Under the pieces are notes generated by a model. The model ran no database searches, had not been told where the DNA came from, and was given only the letters and a program-made list of their open reading frames with translations. A stretch of DNA of 64,000 nucleotides from Diplonema japonicum (taxonomy: Eukaryota > Euglenozoa > Diplonemea > Diplonemida > Diplonemidae): positions 682,001 through 746,000 of the forward strand of contig OZ025649.1 in NCBI GenBank assembly GCA_964019335.1, in the 5' to 3' direction. Shown here piece after piece: positions 11,775-22,434 of the stretch. Made by a program: the position numbers and the translations under genes. Position 1 is the stretch's first letter; every line of letters begins with the position of its first letter.

Positions 11775-14700
11775 ATGTTGAGCAGTTTCACAGCCATCGA
11801 GGGGTCCTCCACGGGCGGGGGTCACAGCACATGGACCGTCTCCACGCAGCGGTTGCTTGCGGTGACACATTTTGGGACAGGGATCGTGAGCTGCGTCCTG
11901 ACCGTCCTGCTCATGTTGGCTCTTGGGTGTGAAGGGCCAATTTACTGTTGGATAGTGTCGGTATTCGTGCCTTGCATGACAGCTCTTATGTGGAGTGCAT
12001 GGATTCAAAACAAGGTGCTCCAAACCGTTGTGAAGCCGCATACCACGATCACTGAATACCTCAGACAAGTGAGCAGTGAAACAGCTTGGGGATTCATAGA
12101 TGAGGTGCCTGAACTGTCCGAAGCTATGCCACAAGAGCTGCGAGAACTTACGCTCGTTGCTGATGTCTTTCGTGACAGGCTGCTTGAGCTCCTCCAGCTT
12201 GCGGTAGTCGACGGGAACCAAGGCGAGGTGGAGGAGGAAGATGAACACGACGATGCTATGGTAGGGGTCCGTCGCCAAGGCCGTGCCTGCATCTTCGAAG
12301 ACGAAAGCTTCGAAGTAGCGTCACCCCATAACCTCATCGAGTCGCAGTCGCAGTCCATATCCTTCTCGAGAGGGGAGGTGAAACCCTCTTCAGACTTACT
12401 TTGCATCTCGCCTTTAGAAGCCTCTCTGACTCTCCCTTTCGCGGCCGGGTCTGTGAAGGGGAGGACGAATGCAAAAAAGCGCAATTCGATGAGCGGCTCG
12501 TCAGGTATGATGTAAAACTGCATTCAGAAATGTTTTTTTCCCCCTTCTAGGCCTCCCACTGCGCTGCGATAGTGAGCCGTCCGCTTCCACGTGGCGTACA
12601 GGAGACTCGGCGTTCCTTGCTATCAAGGTCTACTACGAGGACGCGACCGAGGTCCCTCTGCTCCACCACGGCGTCTTCGATTCGATAAAGGAGGTAGCGC
12701 GTGCGTACGGCGCAAGGATGGAGTGGTCTGGCGGCTCAGAAGTGGCGCTATATTGGATGGGTGGTGACGACGCGTTGCTGCGAGTGGTGTCATGCTCCAA
12801 GGGTATCTCTACCATGCTGTCCACGACAAGCACCGTTGGCGGTATTAAAAAGTTCAGATGGGGAGGTGGCATCGCTACGGGCGATTCTAGATTCGGCTCT
12901 CTTCGAGTAAAGTCACGCCTCGTTCAATCCTGCGTGCTGTCTGCAGGCAAGGACGAAGCATTTGAACTTGCTCGCTTCGCTCTTGAGATCTCCGCTTCTG
13001 TGCTAATGTACGAACGCGGGCTCAACAACCTCGGCCCTAACGTGGGTGCGTCGTCAGGGCCTGCTCTTGGGAAGGAGTCCGGCATGACACCTATTGCTGA
13101 TGTTAGAGTAAGCTCTAACGGTAACACGCCTTTAAGAACCATCTGCTGTCTTGTAAATGAATCCCAAATACCAGCGCTGACTGATATATCAGCAGCTTTC
13201 AAGAGACAGGACTTCAGAGGTGCTACAGCAGTCTTAGAAGGACTTCTAGCGTTGCCTGAAAGTGAACGGGAAGGACTGCCTTTGGAGTGGTTGCGGAGAA
13301 CAGCGCACGACTTGGGGCAGGTGGCCGTGGGAGGGATGAGCATGTCCAGAGTGAGCTCCATGATACACAAAACGATGAGCATGTCGCGTGCCGCAAGCAT
13401 GATGGGCATGACAAGGACGCACACGGAGGGAAGTTTGGCCGAGCAGATCAGAGCAAGCCTCCCCGTTCAGTCTGTCTTGAAGAAACCGATGAGGGGGAGC
13501 GGGTCGCAGCTGAACTCAACTTTCGGACAATTCTCTCAGAACTCAAACGCGAGCCCCCCTGGAATGTCGAGCGACCAGGACTACGCCGCTGAGGAGGTAA
13601 ACTCCTTAGAGGAGCTGGAAGCGTCGACTGCACCTTCATCACCCGATACGGATCTCGAAAGATTTGCAGCCCTCTTCTCGAACCACATTCTGACTCATCT
13701 ACTCATAAGCACTCCAGGTGGGTGTTTCAAGAAGTCCACTCCTGAAGTCTTCACAGGATCTTCTGTGGTGAGCTGGCTTACGTCCACTTTCAGCGTGTCT
13801 GTGGATGTAGCCATAATGGTTGCAGAGATTCTGAGGTCCCGCGGGTTGTTTTATCCCTTGCAAGACAGGTGTAAGACGTTCATGAACGACTCAGCATCCT
13901 ACTACAAGTTCCGACAAGCAACCTTAGAAGTGGCCTTGGAAAAGCTGCAAGAGACTGCAATAGAGGACTGGAAGGGCGGGATGCTACAGAAGCTCGTGCG
14001 TGACATCGAAGAGGACGAGGTGTTGAAGACACTGCCCGAGAGGCGCAAGACGACAGACAGGGTACGACGCCTGACCGTAGTCTCTAGAAACAAGCTCCAA
14101 GAAGAGCAAGACAAGGAGATTGCAAGGAGGAACCTGCACAAGAACATCTGGACTGCTGCCAAGCTGCTTGCCCTGATATTTAACTGCATCAACATCCCTC
14201 TTCATGTCGGCTTTGATGTACCCTTCACACTGTACATTGCAGTCCTTCAGTGGATTGTAGACGTGGCCGTGTACTGGGTGTCTATACTCGTCACTGCACG
14301 GTTTAACCTCAACTATCTAAAGACGAAAGCGTTTTTTTTCTCTCTAATAGCGTGTTTCCCTGTGGAGTTCGTAGCTGCAATGTGGGACCCAACGTACTTG
14401 TGGCTCTCGTACTTCAGGTTGAACAGGCTACTCCACGTTACAGCCTTTGGTGAATTGTTCGCAGAGTTCGTGAGTGTGCACCTCAGATCTGTGTCTACCA
14501 TCAGGTTGCAAGCGTTGAAGTTGCTGCTGTTTTGCTTGTTTTTGCTGCATGTGGCAGCCGCCTCGATGCACTTTATCTTGTGGACGAGCAACATCGATTC
14601 CGCTGACAGCGGCGATCTGTACATGAATATACCGGACTTTCAAGGAAAGGACCTTGCAACGAGATACTTCTCCTGCCTGGACTGGGCTGTAAGGGCTATG

Positions 14701-15970
14701 TCGGGTTATGGCTGCAGATGGCCTGACACCGATGCGCAGACGCTTGTTGTCGGGGTGGTGCAGATATGCGGTGTTGCCGTCTGGGCCACTGTCATTGCCT
14801 ATGTCACGGTACTCCTCGACTCCGCCAACCCAGCACAGAAAGAGTACGAACGTCTCATCGAACAGCTGAGAATCTGTTTGCGTGAACGAAAGCTACCAGA
14901 GTCCTTCAGAAACGAAATCAATGGGTATGCACCACTGAAAGCTAACAACACCGCAACACACAGATACGTGAGGTTCCTATGGGTGACCACAAGGACGTAC
15001 CACGTGGGGCAGTACGACTTCCTCCTCAATAGCGACTCCATTAACACTTCGGGCGATGCGCTAGCATGGGGGCTCCCTTCAGAGCTGCGCTCTGCCTTTG
15101 CATACCACATGAACGAGCATGTGCTAGAGGGCATCCCGTTGCTGAAGAATGAGGCTAATGACAACTTCATTGCAGATGTTGTAAGCAAGCTGCGCCTGCG
15201 TGTGTACACACCCACGTCGGAGATCATCACACGTGGCGGGGAGGGCACTAACTTCTACATGATCATCAGGGGCAGTGTCGACATCTCACGCGATGGGCAG
15301 GCACTCGGCACCCTGTCAGAAGGGTCCTTCTTTGGGGAGCTATCGCTGCTGTATGGTGTGCCCAGCCCGTACACCATCACGGCGAGGACGTACTGCCAGC
15401 TATACGTTCTGAACCAGCAGGGTTTTGTGTGGGCAGCCGATAACTACCCGCACTGTTTGCAGGTTTGCTAAAAGAAAAGGGGGGGCGGGGGGAAAGAAAA
15501 CAACCGCAGAAAGTGTTAGAGAGCGCAGACGAAGGGTTTGCGAAGTACATTGGTGGAGTCCCAGGGGCACCACCTGTAACACGGAGGGTATGCACACACA
15601 CACACACACCACTTTATCTTTCCAGACATCGTCATTCAGTAAGAGACCTTCGCTGAGAAGACCTTCCCTGTTCATGTCGAGTGACGACTCTGTGAGCCTT
15701 GGAACCACGCTCACGAGCCATGACGGGGCAAGTAGTGTAGCACCCTCTAGCTGCTCGCCTGTTCCTGTCCCTGTGACGCGGAACCCCCTCGGACCACAGC
15801 GGCGGCCTACCTTCTGCGAGAATCTGCCTCAGTCTACTGCGTGCGTTGCGCAGTCGCAGTCGCAGTCGCAGTCGCAGTCCCAATCCCTCTCAGGACCTTT
15901 GCAGCAGACACGTGCCTCACGGGCCTCCGTCACATTCTCAGATTCGCCCTTCAAGCCGGGGCCTTTTTGA
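11775..15970 (+). CDS. Cyclic-nucleotide-gated channel-like protein with N-terminal cyclase-like and DEP domains
   Basis: Proposed exons are 11775-12504, 12551-15462, 15510-15587 and 15626-15970 (1354 aa); every join keeps phase. Two membrane helices lie near residues 28-76. A region at about 264-395 resembles a class III nucleotide cyclase (a 'WGGGIATG' segment) but lacks the metal-binding Asp motif, so it is probably inactive. A DEP domain is at about 610-700. Six-helix voltage-gated-type channel segments span about 775-1000, with a pore signature SGYG near 960. A C-linker and cNMP-binding domain (FGELSLL near 1190) follow. The usual Arg of the phosphate cassette is replaced in the following 'GVPSPYTITA'. 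The tail is Ser-rich with (QS)n. It belongs to the CNG/HCN/EAG superfamily; ion selectivity and ligand are not known. Confidence 0.85.
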
Positions 15971-16376
15971 TTCTCATTCTTTTTCGAGGCATCGGTATCT
16001 AAGCCGTAGCCAACATGTCTCTTGACATGTCTTATTTCTTCCTAAAAACTATTCGTTTAACGCAGTTTGTACCCTTTTTTTTATAGAGTTGAAGAAGAAA
16101 GGGATGGGGAGTGCTGAGGGATAGGGAGTGCTTGTGCCGACTCTTGAACAAACGCTTTTTCACTTTCCGTGCGTGAGCACGCTGAAAGGGAAGTGTAGCG
16201 AGGGGGAGCAGGAGAATTGGCTTTTTAAGGGTGGTCCTCACGTTGGGAGATGCCCTTAAGTATCGCGTTTTCTTTCTTTTTCTGTTTTGTTCCCTTCACA
16301 ATTGCTGTTTCCCCTCTCTCGTCAAGTTTAGTATTATGTTTCTTTTTTTTTACCCCCCTACTGGGAAGCCGTTTAA

Positions 16377-16440
16377 AAGGTGCCTCTTGCCTGAAGAGGC
16401 CAACCCCCGGCATATCGTGAGATATGACCGAAGCGAGGTA
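16377..16440 (+). repeat. Structured dispersed repeat, copy 2
   Basis: This is homologous to 8260-8330, with CTGAAGA at 16391-16397 in place of CTGATGA and GAAGC in place of GAAAC. It contains a perfect 7-bp hairpin, 16382-16388 with 16394-16400. If the family is a ribozyme, this copy carries core changes that should inactivate it. Confidence 0.5.
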
Positions 16441-17154
16441 ATTTCCCTCACCATTACTTCTTCTTTCTGATTTTTGTTCCCCAAGGTTCCCCCAGGGGCC
16501 CGCAACGTATTCGGATTTCAAGGCAATTGCTGCCTAGAAAATGGTACACCAGGTACTGGGCTGTTATCTATGTATATCATGCGAGCTGTTATTTGTCTCC
16601 TTGATTTTTTTTTTTTTTTTTGCACTCTGAGTGTGTAGCAAGCCCTCTGGTTTTTTTTACCTTGATGATCTGTGTCCACCCCTTAGGTTACTGGTTAAGG
16701 ACACGAAGAGACCACGAAGAGTCAGGCTTTGAAAAAAAGAAATTAACCCATAAAGGACCGCTATTTTTCGTCTAAAAAGTCGATTTTGAACTTTTCGTTC
16801 AATACCAAAATAAAATGGCGAGGGTGGAGTTAGAGGGTGTGTACCTATATTATTTTCACTACCCCATTTCTGGAGCGCGAAGCGGCCTGCATTTCAGCCC
16901 CAGACGCGCCCAAACTTTGGTGGTAGAGCAGCATTTGAGAGAAACAACTCTTGCAAAGGGCACATGCTATCTGGAGGTTCCATGGTTTCGGCAAGCAGCG
17001 CTTATTCAGCGTGCAGAGTGGGCTGGTTATTTTTTTTTCACCACTTATGGCCGTTCTTTGAACATAAGGTCCGAGGTGCCGCAGATATGCGACTTGTCCA
17101 ATTTAAACGTATTTCTATATTCAAGTGGTTTTCAAGAGGTTTTCAGGTGGTTTT

Positions 17155-18350
17155 TTAAGGTGTCGTTAATGTGAAAAAATTCGAAACAGGGCACATTGCT
17201 ACGTTGCAATCTCTGCACGAGAACATGGCCTGGGTGCGTTTTTTCTCTAATTTGTTGCACACAGTGCAATTCCGTGCCTTTTGCATCTTTTCAAGACACA
17301 TTAAAGGTGCACCCTTGGCACGTGAAGGTGCACCCTTGGTACGTGAAGGTGCACCCTTGGCACGTGAAGGTGCACCCTGAGGGGTAGGTATCTCAGGCTC
17401 CGGCGGGGAACACTTGATGTGGGTGCCACCCTTTTGCGATGATGTTGTTTGACAAGATTTCTTTGCCACACACTTGCTGACACTGAATGGGTATTCTGGG
17501 AGCAATTTCCGGGTTTTCCTGATGGTCCCCATGCAGTGGAAATCTGCATTGTAAATCCGTATCAACAATGGTACAAGCGAAAGCAGTTGTCAAAGACAAT
17601 CCAGTAATTCTGGTGCTGATATTCGGTGAGCTCTGCCTCTTTCCTCCGGGTGCCCGCGCCGGTACAAACAATCATGTTTAGAGTGTAACCGGTGTCTGAT
17701 TTGCATTTTGAACCCATAACGCTTCCTCTTCTTCGGCTCATAAACAATGAACCCGACACGGCTTCTACAGCGTATGATGGTTCATCCACAGCAAGGTTTC
17801 GCTTGGGTACATACAGGGATGACCAAGAAGGAACCACAAGATTTATAAGATTGCGCCCGTTAGCCATTCTGTCTCCTTCTCCTCCACCAAGGGGCAACCC
17901 AAACCGCATTTAGCGCATTATTTTTAGGAGCCTGTTTCTTTCCATTACCGTTCTGAAATATTGTGAATATGGGGTATCTGTGAGTTCATCCTGTGCCCAG
18001 TAGACCTTAATATCTGTCTTGATTATGAGCCCTGTAAGTATCCAAAGGCCTCTATACCACTCGAATGGCTTGCTGCCCACCCCACGATAGCCTTTTAGAG
18101 CCGCAGGAGTGAAAAACAACTCAAGGTACAGGACAAGCCCCCTGCTGGAGGGCCGCCCTATCAAAAACAAAGGGAAAACCTCCAGCCCGTTGAGACCCAC
18201 TACTGGTACACTTGGACCTGGTACCTTGCGAAATATCTTCCTCCCCACCTTCTCGATTTTGTCATCCCATTCCATATCCGGGATATCCCCATCATCCGGT
18301 GACACTGACCCTTCTTCAGAAGTACTTTCGGCACTACTCCTTATGGGGTG
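17155..18350 (-). pseudogene. piggyBac transposase pseudogene (relic A)
   Basis: Read on the - strand, three pieces match the piggyBac transposase fold in order. 18305-17910 resembles the N-terminal part ('...ELFFTPAALKGY... YRGLWILTGL... YW'). 17909-17562 contains the first catalytic region AVDEPSY and the second, VFDNCF. 17568-17155 carries GTIRKTRK and a Cys-rich C-terminal finger (CTVC...CRDC). The first two pieces share a frame and are split by one stop codon at 17910-17912; a frameshift separates the second from the third. A 21-bp minisatellite (17306-17378) interrupts the third piece. The third catalytic Asp region is not recognisable. It is therefore non-functional. Confidence 0.75.
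17306..17378 (+). repeat. 21-bp tandem repeat, about 3.5 copies
   Basis: The unit GGTGCACCCTTGGCACGTGA plus A repeats at 17306, 17327 and 17348, with a partial fourth copy at 17369. The second copy differs by one base (TGGTACG). On the - strand it encodes a repeating 7-residue unit within the transposase relic. Confidence 0.9.
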
Positions 18351-18661
18351 TAAAAAAAAAACAATGTCTGTGCCACTATTTTTTTTCTCCCCTTGCAGTT
18401 TGGATGCAAAAATTTACGGGCGATATAGCGTCAGTATAAAAAAAGTCGCGCAATAAGGCCCCTCTTTAAAGAGTGGGCATGCAGAGCACTAAAAATGCCT
18501 TAGCAGAATTTAAAAAAGTTTTTTTTTGGGTTAAAAAAAAAAAAAAAGAAGAAGAATAAAAAGACTTTTCAGCTGGGCAGAAAGAAAGGGTGGACCTTAT
18601 GATAGATCTTGTAAGAACGAATCTCGCGGTTTGAAACCCCTTTGTTTTCTGAAAGGTTTTT

Positions 18662-18665
<4 letters not shown>

Positions 18666-18723
<58 letters not shown>
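18666..18723 (+). repeat. Poly-T run of 58
   Basis: This is an uninterrupted homopolymer of 58 T. It lies in the spacer just beyond the transposon relic. Such runs could be pyrimidine tracts for RNA processing or degenerate poly(A) tails of inserted retrocopies on the other strand. Confidence 0.9.
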
Positions 18724-18725
<2 letters not shown>

Positions 18726-19691
18726 TTCCTCCTCTCCCGCTCTCTCTCTCTGTGTTTCCCTAAAAAAACACTACTCCGTATTCATGAATTACGCCCCTGT
18801 TAAGTTGCTTTTAAAAGAACTCTGGCGGCGATAGCATGTTAAGAGTTGAAGAGGGATTTAAAAAAGAAAAAAGAAAAAAAAAAGACGGGGGGGAAAGGGA
18901 GAAAATAAAATAAAAAGAAAGCGATAGTTAGAATCAAAATGTGCGTCTTTTTAAAGGTTTTTTTTGGGGGGGGGTTTTCCCTTAAGCTTTGCCTGTTTTT
19001 TTTCTTCTTCTATGTGTGTGTCGAAACACGCCTGCTTTACTTTTTATTTTATTTTTTTTTTTACACAGCACCACTTGTGGCCAATTGTTCACAATTTATT
19101 TTTACCCCTTTTCTCTCCTCGGTCTCCTTTTTCTTCTTTTTTTTTTCTTCCATCCGTTCATCGGTTTATTAATTTGTTACGTTGCAATCTGGGGTGGGGG
19201 GGGGTAGACTTCTTTCTCGACACTTTCTCTCGGAGGCCCTCTCTTTTTTTCTTTATTTATAAGGTTCGATCAAGAGATAGATTGAGACTCTTCAGGCGTC
19301 CTGCCACATACCGCAGGTACCCTTAAATGTCTCTTTTTTTTTTTTTTTTTTTTTTTTTTTATTTTCTTTCCTGTCCCTAGTCGTGGCAGCTTTCTCGTTC
19401 TTAATGCAGTGAAGGAAGATAAAAAAAAAAGGGGGAACAACGGGTGAATTGCAACATTTATCACCACTTTTTATGTTCCTTTCCTTTTCTTTCCAACAAA
19501 TTTGTTACAATGAAGAGAATAAAAAGTTTGTGTATCTCCATTTAATCTGTCGACGGCAGGAAGAAAAAAAGTAAAAAGAAAAAGGGGGGGAAGAAAAGGG
19601 AGCAGAAAGAGAACGTGGTAAACAACGCAGCGAGATAAGAAAAGAAGAAAAAAATAGAAAACAAGGAAACGAAGTAGAAAAAACCTGTTCT

Positions 19692-19728
<37 letters not shown>

Positions 19729-19772
19729 TGGTTCCATATCTCCCAGCACCCATCCAATTTTTGTTCTTCTTC

Positions 19773-19803
<31 letters not shown>

Positions 19804-20149
19804 TTTTTTTTTATATTTTTCCCTTTTGGGTTAGGTGTAGAAAAAGAAAAAAAAGAAAGAAGAAGAAAAAAGAGGGAGATGCGCTCTGTACTGTTTAATT
19901 CCTTTAATGGGTGTCGTTGCTTGCTTCATCCCCCATCATAACGAATTATTTTCTTCTTCCCTTCGTTAAGCAAGCGGCTTTTTTTTCTTCTTCTTCTTTT
20001 TTTTTTTTCCTATTTGTAATTCGGATCGTGCCTTTTTATTTCCCATTTTTTTTTTTTTTTTGTTGTTGTTCACCTTACCTCCTGTTTCTTCGTTATTACT
20101 GCACCTCCGTTTGTTTTTTTTAAAGAAAGAAAGTGGGGGGTGAAAGAAA

Positions 20150-22095
20150 ATGCCACCGAAGAAGAAACGGGCAGCCTCCGTGAGCAGCAGTGAGAGCAGC
20201 AGCACAGATTCGGCAGCATCCTCAGACGATACACAGTATTCAGTCTATGTGGTGGGGAATGTGAAGCTGCTATCAGGCCAAGCCGCGAGTCCTGCAGAAA
20301 TACTTGACTTCCCTACTAAAGAGGCCTCGTTCACTGAGTTGGGTGTCACAGCACGGCAGTCAGCTGGCGGGTTAAAGCACATCGTGATCCTCGCGGATGA
20401 TGGCCGTGTGTACGGCTGGGGCAGCAACAGCCACGGCCAGCTTGGGCTTGACCCCAAGAAGGTACCTTACTGCTACCAGTGGACCTTAATCAAGCAGCTC
20501 TCAAACAAGAAGGTTTCCAAGGTTTCCTGCGGTGCAAACCACACCCTTGCGCTCACCCAGCTCGGCATGGTATTCGCCTTTGGTGCGAACAACCACGGAC
20601 AGCTCGGCACCACGCTCACCAAGATCATGCGCTTCGAACCCCAGACAGTCCCCAAGGTGTGCCTCGTGAAGGACATTGCAGGCGGCGGCGACGCTTCCTA
20701 CGCAGTGGACAAGACAGGCGATCTCTTCATGTGGGGGCACAACAAGAACGGCATGTGCGGGGTGCCGGAGTTCGGGGGAACAGTAGTTGAAAAGCCCAAA
20801 AAGATACCCACCTTTGAGGAGCTAGGCAACGAGGTAGAGGCGGTGACCGCAGGCCCCTACCACGTGGTGGTCAGGTCGGGCGCGCAGATCTACACTTTCG
20901 GGTGCGGCGAGTACGGGAAGCTTGGCACAGGCGACATTTTCCCCCGCAAGGAACCCACAGAGGTCGAGGTGTCCTGGGAGAAGGGCGAGAGCGTACCTGA
21001 CATCACGTGCTCCGGCTACGCAACACTGCTCCTCTCGCACACCGAGAAAAAGAATCAAATAGTATCCACGCTGCGCGGGTTCGGGAAACTGAGCGATGCC
21101 GGCGACGAGTCCATTCTGGAGCCACGCGAGATCCAAATCCCAACAACATCAAAGATCATTAAGACTGGGGCAGCAAAAGGGTGCCAGATGCTCATGACAG
21201 AAGAAGGAGAGCTCTATTCATGGGGGGCATCCGCACAAGGGTTGTTCCAGAAGCACGTTGAGGGCAGCAAGCGGACAGTCCCTCAGAGGGTAACTATGCT
21301 GGAGGGGAAGTTCGTGTCGGACTTCGTGATGGCACAGAACTTCACAATGATCTTCGTCAACGAGGGCAAATCGGAGAAGCGGGGCGACATGAACACAATC
21401 CCCGTGGTATGCACTGACCAGCCTAGCAACAACAATACAGTTCGGGCGGTACTACCAGAACCCTGGTTTTCCTAAAAAGAAGTTCACCTATGAGACCTGC
21501 AAGAAGAGGTTCGAGCTGTCATGCGAGGCGAACAAGTTGATCGACAATTGCAGCGAGGCATCGGTATGGAAGGAAAGGAAAATAAAAGGAAAACCAACAG
21601 TACGACGGCCCGACCAGAGAGGTTGTGGGCGCGAGCAACCTAAAGCTTGGTGATGAAATATCTTTGTGGGTGCAGAATGTCTGGGCATGGGCGACCATCC
21701 GGGAGTATGGATTGACAAAAAGAAAAAAAAAGGCCCTCGCACACAGGATCCACGAAGACAATAAGTTCACCGTCGAGTGGGAGCGGAATGACTGGAAACA
21801 GAATACTGCTGACATCGATCTCGAAAGCGAAAATGAAGATGTTGACTGTGAGAGCCCTAACAGGTGGACATATGGATTTTATTCGTATTGGGTATGCGAA
21901 AAAGGGACAAAAAGTAAGGGGGAATAGGATTCCGAGAGCTCATCATCAGAGAGCACCAGCAGCGACGACGATGAAGACGATGCGAGCAGTAATGCCGAGA
22001 GCGGCAAAAGCGATGAGGAACAAGAGAAGAGTAAAGACGATGAATCCCAAGAGGAAGAAAGCTCCCCTCCCGCCAAAAAGAAAAGGGGTAACTAA
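20150..22095 (+). CDS. RCC1-repeat nuclear protein with Tudor-like segment and acidic tail
   Basis: Proposed exons are 20150-21406, 21441-21563, 21601-21704, 21747-21891 and 21928-22095 (598 aa). The N-terminus is basic then Ser-rich (PKKKRA...SSSES), a likely nuclear signal. Residues from about 40 to 400 form RCC1-type repeats ('VYGWGSNSHGQLG', 'VFAFGANNHGQLG', 'LFMWGHNKNGMCG', 'IYTFGCGEYGKLG', 'LYSWGASAQGLF'), a beta propeller. After small exons comes a segment 'LKLGDEISLWVQNVWAWATIRE', reminiscent of Tudor/Agenet chromatin-binding folds, then a Ser/Asp/Glu-rich tail ending PPAKKKRGN, a second basic signal. The family includes the Ran exchange factor RCC1, but the extra C-terminal modules suggest a chromatin protein instead. 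Acceptor tract ends at 20125. Confidence 0.85.
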
Positions 22096-22434
22096 GGGGG
22101 GGTAGGGAAAATAAGGCTTCTTCTTTTTATCTCATTTATTAAGAAGTTAAACTGAAAGGCTCCCCTTTCCCCCCGTTTTTTTTTTCACCCCCCCCTTAGA
22201 TTCGATACTGTAAAACAAAATACCCCGGAAGGATAAACTCCCGGAATCTTTTTTTTTCTCTTCGTTTTACAAATTTTTTTAGGGGGACAAGGAAAGAAAA
22301 GAGAGAGTCTTTAACAAAGAAAAAGATCCACCTTTAGATGACCTATTTTATTATGTGTGGAAAGGGTGCAGCACCAGTATGGATCTCGTTCAGAGGGAGG
22401 GAGGGGGGGGGGGGGGGGGGGGTGAAACAAGAAG
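22096..22434 (+). other. Intergenic spacer with acceptor tract and G20 run
   Basis: It has T/C tracts at 22168-22196 and 22249-22282, the latter ending in TTTTTTTAG (22282), a strong trans-splice acceptor candidate. An uninterrupted G20 run at 22403-22422 falls inside the predicted 5' UTR, 12 bases before the kinesin ATG. Confidence 0.6.

Larger units (their letters stand above)
16743..18534 (-). mobile_element. piggyBac-like transposon relic A
   Basis: Both possible ends fit piggyBac rules: TTAA followed by CCCATAAAGG at 16743, and GGG followed by TTAA at 18528-18534. The inverted repeats match only over the first few bases, so the right edge is uncertain. Inside is a - strand piggyBac transposase pseudogene. 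The host gap is 4.2 kb, far longer than typical here, as expected for an insertion. Confidence 0.6.
15971..20149 (+). other. Long non-coding spacer with repeats and transposon relic
   Basis: No protein gene is supported here. The region holds the second structured repeat (16377-16440), a piggyBac relic (16743-18534), a T58 run (18666-18723), many T and CT tracts between 18940 and 20125, and a short motif at 19201-19224 that recurs at 44343-44366. The CT/T tract ending in AAG at 20125 is the likely acceptor for the RCC1 gene. Confidence 0.6.

Noticed and set aside
18590..18650. Possible tRNA-like T arm (GGTTTGAAACC)
   Set aside because: No acceptor, D or anticodon stems can be formed around it.
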